Below, piece after piece: positions 41,323-52,739 of a stretch of DNA of 64,000 nucleotides. The stretch's first letter is position 1; each line of letters opens with the position of its first letter. Under the pieces are notes generated by a model that was not told the origin of the DNA, ran no database searches, and was given only the letters and a program-made list of their open reading frames with translations. The translations under genes and the position numbers were made by a program. Source of the DNA: an uncultured Bacteroidales bacterium (GTDB lineage: Bacteria; Bacteroidota; Bacteroidia; Bacteroidales; UBA932); the NCBI GenBank assembly GCA_905234795.1, contig CAJOIQ010000003.1, forward strand, positions 58,654-122,653, given 5' to 3'.

Positions 41323-42158
41323 TTGGAGAGTTTTTTCAGGTCTTCGGTGAGGAAGCCGACGCCGCCTTTCCTGGCCTCAATCTTGTGCTTGGAAATGTAG
41401 ACCAGGCTGTGGGTATCGGCCTCGAAGAGCATCTTGTAGCAGAAGGAACCCTTGCCCGGGAAGACGGGCGCCACCACATAACTGGTGAGGGTGTTGCCGG
41501 CGGCATCCAGGAAGGCTTTGTCGGCCACCGATGTATCGACCACCTGAAGATGGCCGTTCTGGCACTTTGCCAGGTCTTTCTCCGTGACGGTTTCCGAGAC
41601 GTCTTCCCGGGCAATAAGGATGGTCTTTTTGCTCAAGTTGCGGTTGACCCAGCGTTCCATGTTGTAGGCCACTTTCTCGCTTTCCATTGCCTCCAGCGTG
41701 TATTCCTGGATGGTTTTGAGCAGGCCGCCCAGGTAGGTGAGTTCCCGGCCGGTGCCGCCCATGGCCGCCATCAGCGGCAGGGCAATTACTTCGTACATGG
41801 AGCCGATGCCTTTTTCGGCCTCGGGACCGCCCTTGAGCAGGGAGAGAAAGCTCACGCCGGGCATGTCCTCATCCTTGAACTGGCTTTCCAGCACCATCAG
41901 GAAATAGTAGTTGTCCTGCGTCTTGCGCTTTTCAAACTGATCCAGCGTGCAGAATTCAAAGGCCGATGCCGACCAGCCCGCCACTACTTCCTGCCGCAGG
42001 GCGTTGGAGACGAGGGCGTTGCCGGTGAGCACCACCTGGGTGACTTTGTCGGAGAAATCTCCCACGCGGTGACTGCGCGTGGATACTTTACCCTGGGCCT
42101 GCAGCAGTACCGGGGCCAGGAGCAGCGCGGCGGCGCATATGATTTTGCTCAGTTTCAT
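41319..42158 (-). CDS. conserved secreted hypothetical protein
   Basis: ORF with signal peptide MKLSKIICAAALLLAPVLLQAQ. Confidence 0.6.
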   Translation of the reverse strand: MKLSKIICAAALLLAPVLLQAQGKVSTRSHRVGDFSDKVTQVVLTGNALVSNALRQEVVAGWSASAFEFCTLDQFEKRKTQDNYYFLMVLESQFKDEDMPGVSFLSLLKGGPEAEKGIGSMYEVIALPLMAAMGGTGRELTYLGGLLKTIQEYTLEAMESEKVAYNMERWVNRNLSKKTILIAREDVSETVTEKDLAKCQNGHLQVVDTSVADKAFLDAAGNTLTSYVVAPVFPGKGSFCYKMLFEADTHSLVYISKHKIEARKGGVGFLTEDLKKLSK

Positions 42159-42160
42159 GC

Positions 42161-42871
42161 TTATTGTGCGATAAAGGCGTAAGTAATGGTTCCCATCTGC
42201 CGGGCGGGAGCTTCGGCCGACATGGAGAACTTGGACAGACGGGCGGCGCGGATGGCGAATTCATTGAGGCAGCGGTCCTGGCTGGAAATGGCTTCGTCCA
42301 CCTTGGCGTTGATCACGTCTCCCTTGTTGTTCACCGTGATGACCACGGTCACTTCTCCGGCCCCCATACAGCGGTAGGCGGGGATGGGCAGGCGGGAGGC
42401 CTTGCGGCCGTCCAGGCTCCAGGAAAGCACCGACGGACCCGTGTAGGGCTTGGTTTCTTCCTTCCTGGCGTCCTTCTTCACTTCTTCCACGGCGGCAAAG
42501 CTGTCGGGGGTTTCATCGGCCCGGCTCTGCCCTTCCTGCAATTCTCTGGCCAGACGCTCGGCTTCCTTGTATAGTTCGTCGGCATTGGTGCCGCGGTCGT
42601 CCTTGAGGGCCGACCGGTCTACGGTGACATTGCGAATCGGAACACCGCCCTGGGAGGAAAGCATCCGCTCCAGCTGGGCTTCTACCTTTTCCTGCAGTTT
42701 GATGCGCTCCTGGAGTTTTTCCAGGGCCTCCTGCTGGGTGAAGTCCAGCACAAAGCTGTTTTCCCGCTGGAATTCATAGCCGATACGCGTTACCAGCAAA
42801 ATGATAATCACCGCGAGATGGATGCTCACGGTGATGTACAATCCGGCCTGCTGGTCTGGCGTCAGCTTCAT
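42161..42871 (-). CDS. TonB-like energy transducer protein
   Basis: N-terminal TM, coiled region, C-terminal GEVTVVITVNNKGDVINAKVDEAISSQDRCLNEFAIRAA. Confidence 0.65.
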   Translation of the reverse strand: MKLTPDQQAGLYITVSIHLAVIIILLVTRIGYEFQRENSFVLDFTQQEALEKLQERIKLQEKVEAQLERMLSSQGGVPIRNVTVDRSALKDDRGTNADELYKEAERLARELQEGQSRADETPDSFAAVEEVKKDARKEETKPYTGPSVLSWSLDGRKASRLPIPAYRCMGAGEVTVVITVNNKGDVINAKVDEAISSQDRCLNEFAIRAARLSKFSMSAEAPARQMGTITYAFIAQ

Positions 42872-43500
42872 TTCTTGCGTTTTCCGCGTTTCTGGTGGAG
42901 CGCTTTCTCCACGGTGTTGGTGATGATGTCGATGGCCACTTTATTGTGTCCGCCCTGCGGAACAATGACATCGGCATATCGCTTGGAAGGTTCGATGAAC
43001 TGCAGGTGCATGGGCTTCACGGTGTCGCAGTAATGCTCGATGGCGGTTTCAATGTTGCGGCCACGCTCGGCGATGTCCCGCACGATGATGCGCAGCACGC
43101 GGTCGTCGTCGTCGGCATCCACAAACACCTTGATGTTCATCTGGTCCCGCAGTTCCTTGCAGGTGAAGATGAGGATGCCTTCCACGATGATGACATCGGC
43201 CGGCTCCACGGTGATGGTCTCGGTGGTGGAACGGGAGCAGGTGATGTAGGAGTACACCGGCTGCTCGATGGTCTTTCCCGCCTTGAGCTCGCGGATTTGC
43301 TGGCACATGAGTTTCCAGTCGATGGCGTCGGGGTGGTCGAAGTTGATGTTCTTCCTTTCCTCCACGGGGACGTGGCTGGAGTCCTTGTAATAGGAATCCT
43401 GGGGGATGACTACCACCTTGCCCTGAAGTTGCTGGGTAATAGCCTTTACAACCGTTGTCTTGCCGGAACCGGAACCGCCGGCGATACCAATGACTAACAT
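42868..43500 (-). CDS. udk: uridine kinase
   Basis: GIAGGSGSGKTTVVKAI, QDSYYKDSSHVP, FDHPDAIDW. Confidence 0.93.
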   Translation of the reverse strand: MLVIGIAGGSGSGKTTVVKAITQQLQGKVVVIPQDSYYKDSSHVPVEERKNINFDHPDAIDWKLMCQQIRELKAGKTIEQPVYSYITCSRSTTETITVEPADVIIVEGILIFTCKELRDQMNIKVFVDADDDDRVLRIIVRDIAERGRNIETAIEHYCDTVKPMHLQFIEPSKRYADVIVPQGGHNKVAIDIITNTVEKALHQKRGKRKK

Positions 43501-43517
43501 ATACCTTAGTTTTTTTG

Positions 43518-43562
43518 TAAGTCCTCCCCTACGGTCAGGGGAGGATTTAGGAGGGGTGATCG
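43518..43562 (-). repeat. palindromic CCCTCC...GGGGAGG intergenic repeat, copy 1
   Basis: Reverse complement resembles the copies at 49182 and 50059. Confidence 0.65.
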
Positions 43563-43586
43563 TTAAACAGATTAACGAAGAATTCG

Positions 43587-44990
<1,404 letters not shown>

Positions 44991-45007
44991 ATAAATCCTT
45001 TGTACAA

Positions 45008-45493
45008 TCATGCAAATATAGCATTTCTTACCCAATTCGGCAACTTTTCCCTTTTCAGCAGCATAAGATATTCTTCCTGTCGGGGGCAGTCCTTGGCCAG
45101 GATTCTTTTGAGCAACATGGTTTTCATGACACTCACCGCATTCTGGGAGGAAATGTCGGCCAGGATATGCATCACAGGTACGGGCAGACCCACGGCATAA
45201 TAACTGAAGATGAGGACTTGTTTGCGGGTTATGCCGGGGAAGTCTTTTTTTAACTGATGAAGGATATCGCCGTGGGCTTTGTTCAGGCTGTTCTGGAGAC
45301 GGCCGTCGCGTTCCTCGTTGCCAAAGTAGTCGGCCATGATTTCGCGCAGTTTCCGCTGCAGATCCTCGACGGGTTTTTCATAGTGCTGGCTAACGGCCTT
45401 CATGATGTCCAGGAGGAAACAGGCCAGATAGACATAGGTGCAGTGCACCAGCTGGCGGTTGCGATGGAACCGCTTCGTTTCTTTTTGATTCAT
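45008..45493 (-). CDS. hypothetical protein, possible HTH-type regulator
   Basis: ORF; internal start [10 protein letters not shown] at 45493. Confidence 0.5.
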   Translation of the reverse strand: MNQKETKRFHRNRQLVHCTYVYLACFLLDIMKAVSQHYEKPVEDLQRKLREIMADYFGNEERDGRLQNSLNKAHGDILHQLKKDFPGITRKQVLIFSYYAVGLPVPVMHILADISSQNAVSVMKTMLLKRILAKDCPRQEEYLMLLKREKLPNWVRNAIFA

Positions 45494-45634
45494 ATTGTTT
45501 TGGATTAAAAGGTTAATCCGTAAAAATACGACCAGAGGAAACGAAAAACCGAAAGAATCGGGCACTATATTCTTAATGCATATCTTATTGAAAATGAGCG
45601 AGTTAACTATAGGCCCCCCAATCCTTGTTATCCA

Positions 45635-45670
45635 AAAAACGGCCTCCTGCGCATGCGGGAGGCCGTTTTT
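45635..45670 (-). terminator. Rho-independent terminator
   Basis: aaaaacggcctcc/ggaggccgttttt perfect 13-bp stem downstream of ExbD gene. Confidence 0.85.
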
Positions 45671-45702
45671 AGCATAATTTTTTTTCTGATGTGCCTTTGG
45701 GA

Positions 45703-46176
45703 TTAGTCCTTGGCAGGTTTACGTGCTGCGTACATAATCTTGAGGGCGGAGCAGCGGCGCAGCTCCTGTTTCACATCGGAAACGATACCCATACGGACAT
45801 CTTGGTCCACGCGGAGGTTCACGGTCATCAGGGACCGCTCGGCCTCACTCATGGCGTCGCGCTCGGCGGCGATGAAGTCACGGATGTCGGCTACCGTCTT
45901 GAAAGAGTCGTTGAGCTGGATACGGGCATCGGTACCGAACTTGGCCTGATACTGCAGGGTGGGGGAACCGATGTTGATATTGGCGCTCAGGTCTTTTCTC
46001 TCCAGTTTGGCCACTTCGGATGCCTCGGGCATCACGACCTTCACCTTGTTCTCGGTTTCACGCATCTGCGTGGTAACCATAAAGAAGAACAGGAGCATGA
46101 ACACGATATCGGAAAGGGAGTTGGACGATGCCTGCGGGACTTCCTTTTTATTGCTGGAACTTCCAAATTTTGACAT
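45703..46176 (-). CDS. ExbD/TolR family protein
   Basis: SLSDIVFMLLFFFMVTTQM; gene neighbourhood. Confidence 0.85.
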   Translation of the reverse strand: MSKFGSSSNKKEVPQASSNSLSDIVFMLLFFFMVTTQMRETENKVKVVMPEASEVAKLERKDLSANINIGSPTLQYQAKFGTDARIQLNDSFKTVADIRDFIAAERDAMSEAERSLMTVNLRVDQDVRMGIVSDVKQELRRCSALKIMYAARKPAKD

Positions 46177-46188
46177 AATCTTTACCTC

Positions 46189-46758
46189 CTATTTTTTCTT
46201 ACCGGTATCCTTAGGCTCGGCCTCAGAGATGTTCTGAGGAACGGCCTTTTTCACAATATCCTGCTCTTCTTCAGAGAGCCGGGAGAATTTCTTGCCGAAG
46301 TTGGCACGGGAGAATTCGTCTCGGAGTTCGTTCACGGCCTTTACCAGTTCGTTCTGCACTGCGATATAGGCCTGGTAACTGGTACCACGGTCGTTCTGCA
46401 GGGAGATAACGCCCTTGGAGACTTTGTAGGTCTTGCCTTCAATTTCCTTTTCTTCCTTTTCGGGGAGATTGGGATCATTGGTGGGGTTGGTGAGGAACTC
46501 TTTGATCTTGTCTTTCAAGAGGGAAATGTCCATGGCTTCGCTACCGGCAAACAGCTTATCGGCAGAATTGATTCTGACGATGATGATGTTACGGCGGTTA
46601 ACCTTCTGGTCCTGGGCGGTTTTCTCGTCCGGGATGGGAGGAAGGCGGCGCTGCAGACCGGACTGGTCCCCCATGGTGGTAGTCATGAGGAAGTAGCACA
46701 GCAGCAGGAACGCGATGTCAGCCGTAGAACCGATTGCATTAAAAGTTCTTCTTGCCAT
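46189..46758 (-). CDS. ExbD/TolR family protein
   Basis: NAIGSTADIAFLLLCYFLMTTTM. Confidence 0.85.
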   Translation of the reverse strand: MARRTFNAIGSTADIAFLLLCYFLMTTTMGDQSGLQRRLPPIPDEKTAQDQKVNRRNIIIVRINSADKLFAGSEAMDISLLKDKIKEFLTNPTNDPNLPEKEEKEIEGKTYKVSKGVISLQNDRGTSYQAYIAVQNELVKAVNELRDEFSRANFGKKFSRLSEEEQDIVKKAVPQNISEAEPKDTGKKK

Positions 46759-46766
46759 GGTTTACC

Positions 46767-47213
46767 TTATTTTTTGCGGATGGACATCAATACTTCGCCG
46801 GCGATGATGGACAGGACAGCTGCACCACCAACGATGTAAGCGAGGTTGAGGATAGTATCGGTCATCTTAAGCTCGGTTGCGCTGGGGAGCTTGGCGCCGG
46901 AATAACCGACAGCCGGAGCACCGGAGGCAAGCAGATAGGCGAGGCCGAAAAGAACGGCGGCGCCCAGCACTGCGATACCGATTTTAACGAGGCTCTTAGG
47001 ATCGGTAGTGGCGCGGATGTAAAGGCCCACGCAGATTACCGCCGCCAGAGCGATGCATAGCACGATGTATGCCCAGTAGAGGAGCACATTCGTTGCAGCG
47101 CCGTCATTGGCCTCGAAGCCCTTCATCGACCCCCAGACCAGGATGATCACGCTCACAACCAAGAGTGCCACCAGGCAGAGCTTGAATATTTTGGCGTATT
47201 TCTGGTTTTCCAT
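46767..47213 (-). CDS. membrane protein of ExbB/ExbD cluster
   Basis: Four hydrophobic segments; between ExbB and ExbD genes. Confidence 0.6.
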   Translation of the reverse strand: MENQKYAKIFKLCLVALLVVSVIILVWGSMKGFEANDGAATNVLLYWAYIVLCIALAAVICVGLYIRATTDPKSLVKIGIAVLGAAVLFGLAYLLASGAPAVGYSGAKLPSATELKMTDTILNLAYIVGGAAVLSIIAGEVLMSIRKK

Positions 47214-47238
47214 TATAAAGTGGAATTAATGGGGTTGA

Positions 47239-48027
47239 TTACTTCTTGTTGTTCTTAACCATGATGTCCACAAAGCGGATGGAAGAGTCTTCCATGTCGA
47301 TGGACAGAGCGTCGATCTTAGCGATGATGTAGTTGTAGAAGATCTGGAGAATCATGGCCACGATGAGACCACCCACAGTGGTGATGAGGGCCACCTTCAT
47401 ACCGCCGGCCACAACGTTCGGGGAGATATCACCGGCAGCCTGGATGGCGTCGAAGGCCTGGATCATACCGATAACGGTACCAAGGAATCCCAGGGACGGG
47501 GCGATGGAGATGAACAGACCAATCCAGCTGAGGCCGTTCTCCATGAGGCTCATCTGAACGCCGCCATAGGAAACGATGGTCTTTTCCACAACATCAACAC
47601 CTTGTTCGGCGCGGAGCAGACCCTGATAGAAGATGCTGGCCACGGGGCCACGGGTTTCACGGCATACTTTCTTGGCTTCTTCCACACCGCCTTTGGCAAG
47701 AGCAGCTTCCACATCCTCGAGGAGTTTGGTGGTGTTGGTCTTGGAGAAGGCAAGATAGAGGATACGCTCGATAGCGAGGGCCATACCGATGATCAGGCAG
47801 ATGATGATCAGGGACATGAAGCCTGCGCCACCCTCGATGAACTTGGTCTTGAGGGCCTGGTGGAGGGGAACTTCTTCACCGGAACCGGCAAACAGGTCAA
47901 CGACCTCTTCGGCCTCTTCGACCTGCTCCTGGGCGGCGGGAGCTGCGCCCTCTTCCTGAGCGGAAGCAATGTTTGCAGTGAAGGTCAGAAGACCGGCGAC
48001 TGCCAAAAACATGAAAAGCTTTTTCAT
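47239..48027 (-). CDS. MotA/TolQ/ExbB proton channel family protein
   Basis: GLSWIGLFISIAPSLGFLGTVIGMIQAFD. Confidence 0.9.
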   Translation of the reverse strand: MKKLFMFLAVAGLLTFTANIASAQEEGAAPAAQEQVEEAEEVVDLFAGSGEEVPLHQALKTKFIEGGAGFMSLIIICLIIGMALAIERILYLAFSKTNTTKLLEDVEAALAKGGVEEAKKVCRETRGPVASIFYQGLLRAEQGVDVVEKTIVSYGGVQMSLMENGLSWIGLFISIAPSLGFLGTVIGMIQAFDAIQAAGDISPNVVAGGMKVALITTVGGLIVAMILQIFYNYIIAKIDALSIDMEDSSIRFVDIMVKNNKK

Positions 48028-48127
48028 AATCGTTTTTGTGTTGTTAGTTATAAATTGAATTAGTTAGTAAAAAATTATCCAGTATTTGGTCGTGCAATTT
48101 AGCAATAAAAATCTGAAAAGCCAAAGA

Positions 48128-49165
48128 TTATTTGCTTATTTCGCCGCAAAGGTCCTTTTCCAGCATGGTTTTCACCCACTTGTTGTTGTCGCTGCGGCCC
48201 ATTAGGCAGAACAGTTTTCCAAGGGCCGCCTCGGTGGTGATATCGGCCCCGGAAAGGACTCCGGCATGCTTGAGGGAGGCGCCGGTGGCATACAGGTCCA
48301 TATTCACGGTTCCCGACTTGCACTGGGTGACGTTGAGCAGGATCTTGCCTTTGGCATCGGCCTCTTTCAGGATGTCCAGGAACCAGGGCTTGGAGATGGC
48401 GTTGCCGCTGCCGTACGTCTCGATGATGCAGGCGCGCGTGCCTTCGTCGCAAAGGACGGCCCGCATTACCTGCGGCGTCACGCCCGGATGCACCTTGAGG
48501 ATGGCCACGCGCGTGTCCAGATGCGTCTGGACGCGGAGTTGGGCGTCCCAGTACACGGGCTTGCGGATGAGGTCCGTATTGTAGTGGATGTTGATTCCGG
48601 CTTTGGCCAACGGTTCGCAATTGGGGCTGGCGAAGGCGTTGAAAGCCTCGGCGCTGTACTTGGTGGAACGGTTCCCGCGCAGCAGCAGCGAGTCGAAGAA
48701 AATGGCCACCTCGGGCACGTAGGCGTGGCCTTTCTCGTCTTTGGCCGATGCAATCTCCACGGCCGATATCAGGTTCTCCTTGCCGTCGGTGCGGGGGACG
48801 CCGATGGGCAGCTGACTCCCCGTGAACACCACCGGTTTGGTGAGACCCTCCAGCATGAAACTGAGCGTGGAGGCACTGTAGGCCATGGTGTCCGTTCCGT
48901 GCAGGATGACAAAGCCGTCATAGTCCTCGTACTTCTCCAGGATAAGGTTGGCCAGGTCCACCCACAGGGCGGGCTCCACGTCCGACGAGTCGATGAGCGG
49001 GTCAAACGTGTAGGAGTCCATCTTCACGTCGAACTTGTTCAGCTCCGGCACTTCTTCCTTGATCTGACTGAAGTCGAAGGGCTTGAGGGTGCCGTCGGAG
49101 GGGTCTTCCTTCATGCCGATGGTACCGCCGGTGTAAATGATTAAAACTGATGATTTCATTTTCAT
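48128..49165 (-). CDS. ansA: type I asparaginase
   Basis: IYTGGTIGM, GFVILHGTDTMAYSASTLSFML. Confidence 0.92.
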   Translation of the reverse strand: MKMKSSVLIIYTGGTIGMKEDPSDGTLKPFDFSQIKEEVPELNKFDVKMDSYTFDPLIDSSDVEPALWVDLANLILEKYEDYDGFVILHGTDTMAYSASTLSFMLEGLTKPVVFTGSQLPIGVPRTDGKENLISAVEIASAKDEKGHAYVPEVAIFFDSLLLRGNRSTKYSAEAFNAFASPNCEPLAKAGINIHYNTDLIRKPVYWDAQLRVQTHLDTRVAILKVHPGVTPQVMRAVLCDEGTRACIIETYGSGNAISKPWFLDILKEADAKGKILLNVTQCKSGTVNMDLYATGASLKHAGVLSGADITTEAALGKLFCLMGRSDNNKWVKTMLEKDLCGEISK

Positions 49166-49181
49166 GAAATAAAATGGTTAA

Positions 49182-49226
49182 CGTTACCCCCTCCCAAAAC
49201 CCCTCCCCTCGGGGGAGGGACTTAAG
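49182..49226. repeat. palindromic CCCTCC...GGGGAGG repeat, copy 2 (provides tatD 3' end)
   Basis: cgttaccccctcccaaaacccctcccctcgggggagggacttaag. Confidence 0.75.
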
Positions 49227-49984
49227 GAGAACAGGTTGTTAGCGTTATTGGTTGTAATATCAGCAATTTGTTCGGTGGAAAGGCCTTTGACCTCGGCCAC
49301 TTTTGCGGCCACGTAGGGGAGGTATGCGCTCTCGTTGCGCTGCCCCCGGAACGGCACCGGCGCCAGATAGGGCGCATCGGTTTCCAGCAGGATCCGTTCC
49401 AGCGGAATGCGCTCCAGCGTCTTGGCCAGGGAGGCATTCTTGAACGTGACTACCCCGCCTATTCCCACGGAAAACTCCCCGTACCGGTTGGCCCGCTCAT
49501 AGATTTCATAACTGGCCGTAAAACAATGCAGATTGCCCCGCAGATGCAGGTGGGAGCAGTCGGCCAGCACCTTGAAAAAGTCCTCCCACGCATCCCTCAG
49601 ATGGATGTTCACGGGCAAATTCATCTTTGCCGCCAGTTCCAGCTGCAGCCTCAGCACCTCCTTCTGCTCCTGAACAAATTCCAGTCCCTCGTGATAGTCC
49701 AAGCCGATTTCGCCTATTGCAACGATGCCTTTATTCTTGTAAGAATCCAGAGCATCGAGTTCTTCTTTCCAGTCGGCGGCGACGGAACCGGGATAGAGCC
49801 CCAGCATTTCAAAGATGACACCGGGATGGCGGTTGCCGATTTCCCACATGGCAGGCCGCTCGCGGGAGTCTACATCGGCCTGGATCATTTTGCCCACACC
49901 GGCATCCAACGCCCGCTGCACGGCGGCCTCGGCATCCGGTAGCAACCATTCGTCATAGAAATGGGTATGGGTGTCTATCAACAT
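49184..49984 (-). CDS. tatD: TatD family DNase
   Basis: MLIDTHTHFYDEW, GEIGLDYHEG, ETDAPYLAPVPFRGQRNE; ATG at 49984. Confidence 0.9.
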   Translation of the reverse strand: MLIDTHTHFYDEWLLPDAEAAVQRALDAGVGKMIQADVDSRERPAMWEIGNRHPGVIFEMLGLYPGSVAADWKEELDALDSYKNKGIVAIGEIGLDYHEGLEFVQEQKEVLRLQLELAAKMNLPVNIHLRDAWEDFFKVLADCSHLHLRGNLHCFTASYEIYERANRYGEFSVGIGGVVTFKNASLAKTLERIPLERILLETDAPYLAPVPFRGQRNESAYLPYVAAKVAEVKGLSTEQIADITTNNANNLFSLSPSPEGRGFGRG

Positions 49985-50058
49985 AGACAACAAAGATAAC
50001 AAAAATGTCTGGAAAGGTATCAAGCTTTTCCCTGTTATCTTTGTCCTTTGGACTTTTA

Positions 50059-50103
50059 CGTTACCCCCTCCCGAAACCCCTTCCCTCGGGGGATGGACTT
50101 ATG
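50059..50103. repeat. palindromic CCCTCC...GGGGAGG repeat, copy 3
   Basis: cgttaccccctcccgaaaccccttccctcgggggatggacttatg. Confidence 0.75.
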
Positions 50104-50104
50104 A

Positions 50105-51319
50105 TTAGGTATATGCCGGGGCAAGGGTGCAGCGGCGCAGGAGATCGGTGGTGATGACACCCTTGATTTCCAGCAGGCCGATGCTCTCCAGGACTGTGCC
50201 GATGGGAAGGCCGGTAAGGGCTGTCAGGTCTTCGGCTCGGGCACCGCGGTGCTCCCGGATGGCCATTCCCACGGTTACCATGGCCGATCCCGCCCCGAAG
50301 TTCTTCTCCAGGTACTGTCGGAACCGGGCTTGGGTCCAGCCCGTGGCCCACGACCCGCCGGCTCCCCGTACCCTGGCCCCCAGGCCCAGGTGCCCCACCA
50401 GCTCTTCGGGAGACGTGATGATGTGTGCCATATTGCTGGCAATGAGGGAGTTGCAACCGGCCGAACGGGGGTCGTCGATGCGCCCGGGAAGCGCATACAC
50501 CTCCCGGTCATAGTCCACCGCATACTTGGCCGTCACCAGGGACCCGCCTTTGTTCTTGGATTCCACCACTATCACCGCAGAGCACAGCCCGGCGATGATG
50601 CGGTTTCGGCGCAGGAAGTTATGGGCTACCGGGGATGTGTCCATGGGATAGTCCGTCAACACCCCGCTGCCGGGGCTTCGCACCATGGACATGGCCAGGT
50701 CCCGGTGCTGCCAGGGGTACACCTGGTCTATCCCGGTGGCCATCACGCCCACGGTTCCCAAGCCGCATTCCATGGCCGTTTTGTGCGCAATTCCATCGGC
50801 CCCGAATGCCAATCCGCTCACAATGCACGGCAGCGCCGCCGCCGCGGCCAGCGCCTCCACCAGCTTCCTGCACCATTCCCGTCCATAAAGGCTGATGTCC
50901 CGCGTTCCCACAATCCCTATCATCGGCCTCAGTCCAAAGATTTCCGTGGGGGATGACGTCCCGTTCAGGTACAGCCCCAGCGGCGGGTCCGGAATCTCCC
51001 GCAGTGCCGCCGGATAGTCTTCATCGTTCAATGTAACGAATCGGAATCCCCCCGCCTCCACCCTTTCCAGCTCCTTCCTGGCCCATTCCAGTTCCGAGGG
51101 TACCAACTGGGATAATAATGATGCAGAGGCTGTTTGTCCGGAGGGCGACACTTTTTCCGGAGCATCGGCCCAATTTTTAGCGACGGAAAAAGTGTCCCCT
51201 CCGGCAAACAGTTTAACAGCAGACCCGGCCTGTTCCAGGAGGGAAACGGCCAGGGCGGGGTGATAACCAAAGATTTTGTTAAGGGCGCACAGCGCCACGT
51301 GTTCATCAGAGTAACTCAT
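50105..51319 (-). CDS. dprA: DNA processing protein DprA with in-frame palindromic insertion
   Basis: MIGIVGTRDISLYGREWCRKLVEAL, VSGLAFGADGIAHKTAM, GLCSAVIVVESKNKGGSLVTAKYA. Confidence 0.92.
   Translation of the reverse strand: MSYSDEHVALCALNKIFGYHPALAVSLLEQAGSAVKLFAGGDTFSVAKNWADAPEKVSPSGQTASASLLSQLVPSELEWARKELERVEAGGFRFVTLNDEDYPAALREIPDPPLGLYLNGTSSPTEIFGLRPMIGIVGTRDISLYGREWCRKLVEALAAAAALPCIVSGLAFGADGIAHKTAMECGLGTVGVMATGIDQVYPWQHRDLAMSMVRSPGSGVLTDYPMDTSPVAHNFLRRNRIIAGLCSAVIVVESKNKGGSLVTAKYAVDYDREVYALPGRIDDPRSAGCNSLIASNMAHIITSPEELVGHLGLGARVRGAGGSWATGWTQARFRQYLEKNFGAGSAMVTVGMAIREHRGARAEDLTALTGLPIGTVLESIGLLEIKGVITTDLLRRCTLAPAYT
51130..51211 (+). repeat. in-frame palindromic element, ATCGGCC-loop family (copy 5, in dprA)
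   Basis: ctgtttgtccggagggcgacactttttcc (51130-51158) pairs with ggaaaaagtgtcccctccggcaaacag (51185-51211) with two 1-nt bulges; loop core GGAGCATCGGCCCAATTTTTAGCGAC. Confidence 0.9.
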
Positions 51320-51470
51320 GGCACCAAAGATACGAAAACCAAAATTGCCGGTTTTGGATGATAGTGGCTTAACGCGCTGAAAATGAACAAGTTAACTTTT
51401 TCTCTTGATACCATTCGGAGTCAAGAGAAAAAACTAAAACGCTAATAATCAACGAATTAGACAACAAACG

Positions 51471-51505
51471 AAAAACGGGCAGTCACCGGAAAGTGACTAC
51501 CCGTT
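51471..51505 (-). terminator. Rho-independent terminator of queA
   Basis: aacgggcagtcac/gtgactacccgtt stem followed on minus strand by TTTTT. Confidence 0.8.
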
Positions 51506-51525
51506 AGGCTAATTAGGCGCGCCAA

Positions 51526-52575
51526 CTACACGATGAGCAGGGCGTCGCCGTAAGGGCCGAAGCGGTAACCCTCCTTGAGGGCTTCTTCGTAGGCGGCCAT
51601 CACACCCTTGTAGCCGCCGAAGGCAGCCACGCTCATGAGCATGGTGCTCTGGGGCAGGTGGAAGTTGGATACGATGGCATCCGGCACCGAATACTGATAC
51701 GGCGGGAAGATGAACTTGTTGGTCCAGCCGTCGAAGGGATTCACCTCGTGCGTGGTGGTGACGTAGGTCTCCAGGCCGCGCATCACGGTGGCGCCGATGG
51801 CTACCACCTTCTTGCCGGAGCGCTTGGCCTTGTTGATAGCGGCCGATGCTTCCGGGGAGATGATGAGACGCTCGGAGTCCATGCGGTGTTTGGAAAGGTC
51901 CTCCACGTCCACGGTGCGGAAGTGGCCGATGCCCATGTGCACGGTAATGAAAGTCTTCTCGATATCCTTGAGGATCATGCGGTTGAACAGCTCCCGGCTG
52001 AAGTGGAGGCCGGCGGCGGGGGCGCTCACGGCACCCTCGTGGGCGGCGAAGATGGTCTGGTAGTTCTCCACGTCCTCGGGGGTGGTCTTTTCCTTCACCC
52101 ATTCGGGCACGTAGGGCTCTCCCAGGCCGAAAAGGGCCTCCTTGAAGTCCTCGTACGGGCCGTCGAAGAGGAAGCGCAGGGTGCGGCCGCGGGAAGTGGT
52201 GTTGTCGATGACCTCGGCCACAAGGGATTCGTCCTCACCGAAATAGAGCTTGTTGCCGATACGGATTTTGCGGGCGGGATCCACGATGACGTCCCACAGG
52301 CGCTGTTCGCGGTTCAGTTCCCGCAGCAGCAGGACCATGATATCGGCCCCGGTCTTTTCCTTTTTGCCGTACAGGCGGGCGGGGAAGACTTTGGTGTCGT
52401 TGAGCACAAAAATGTCTCCTTTGCCAAAGTAGTCGATGATATCCTTGAACAGGCGGTGCTCGATTTCACCGGTGTTTTTGTGCAGCACCATCAGACGGGC
52501 TTCGTCGCGCCAGCGGGTAGGTTCCTGGGCAATGCGGTCTGCAGGAAGGTCAAAGTTGAACTGGGATAGTTTCAT
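51526..52575 (-). CDS. queA: S-adenosylmethionine:tRNA ribosyltransferase-isomerase
   Basis: FDLPADRIAQEPTRWRDEARLMVL, AAPTAGLHF-like VSAPAAGLHFSRELF, NKFIFPPYQYSVPDAIVSNFHLPQSTMLMSVAAFGG. Confidence 0.94.
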   Translation of the reverse strand: MKLSQFNFDLPADRIAQEPTRWRDEARLMVLHKNTGEIEHRLFKDIIDYFGKGDIFVLNDTKVFPARLYGKKEKTGADIMVLLLRELNREQRLWDVIVDPARKIRIGNKLYFGEDESLVAEVIDNTTSRGRTLRFLFDGPYEDFKEALFGLGEPYVPEWVKEKTTPEDVENYQTIFAAHEGAVSAPAAGLHFSRELFNRMILKDIEKTFITVHMGIGHFRTVDVEDLSKHRMDSERLIISPEASAAINKAKRSGKKVVAIGATVMRGLETYVTTTHEVNPFDGWTNKFIFPPYQYSVPDAIVSNFHLPQSTMLMSVAAFGGYKGVMAAYEEALKEGYRFGPYGDALLIV

Positions 52576-52699
52576 TACACGTTCAGTTATTCGATACTAT
52601 AATAATACGGTTCGCAGGGGAAAAAAGTTTCATCGGGGGTTTCGTCGAAGAAAACGGGGCACTCGTCGAAAAGCGGCGGCACCCTCTTGACAGAAGCCC

Positions 52700-52707
52700 T
52701 ACTTTTG
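52700..52707 (+). promoter_or_regulatory. TAnnTTTG -7 element
   Basis: TACTTTTG upstream of the 52740 gene. Confidence 0.5.
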
Positions 52708-52739
52708 CTTCAGAAATCGAAAAAAGCAGAAAAAAGCAT

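Noticed and set aside
51403-51437. ctttttctcttgat...gtcaagagaaaaaac hairpin between dprA and queA
   Set aside because: Clear dyad but could be a second terminator or the dprA leader; no evidence for a regulatory RNA, so not scored as a finding.
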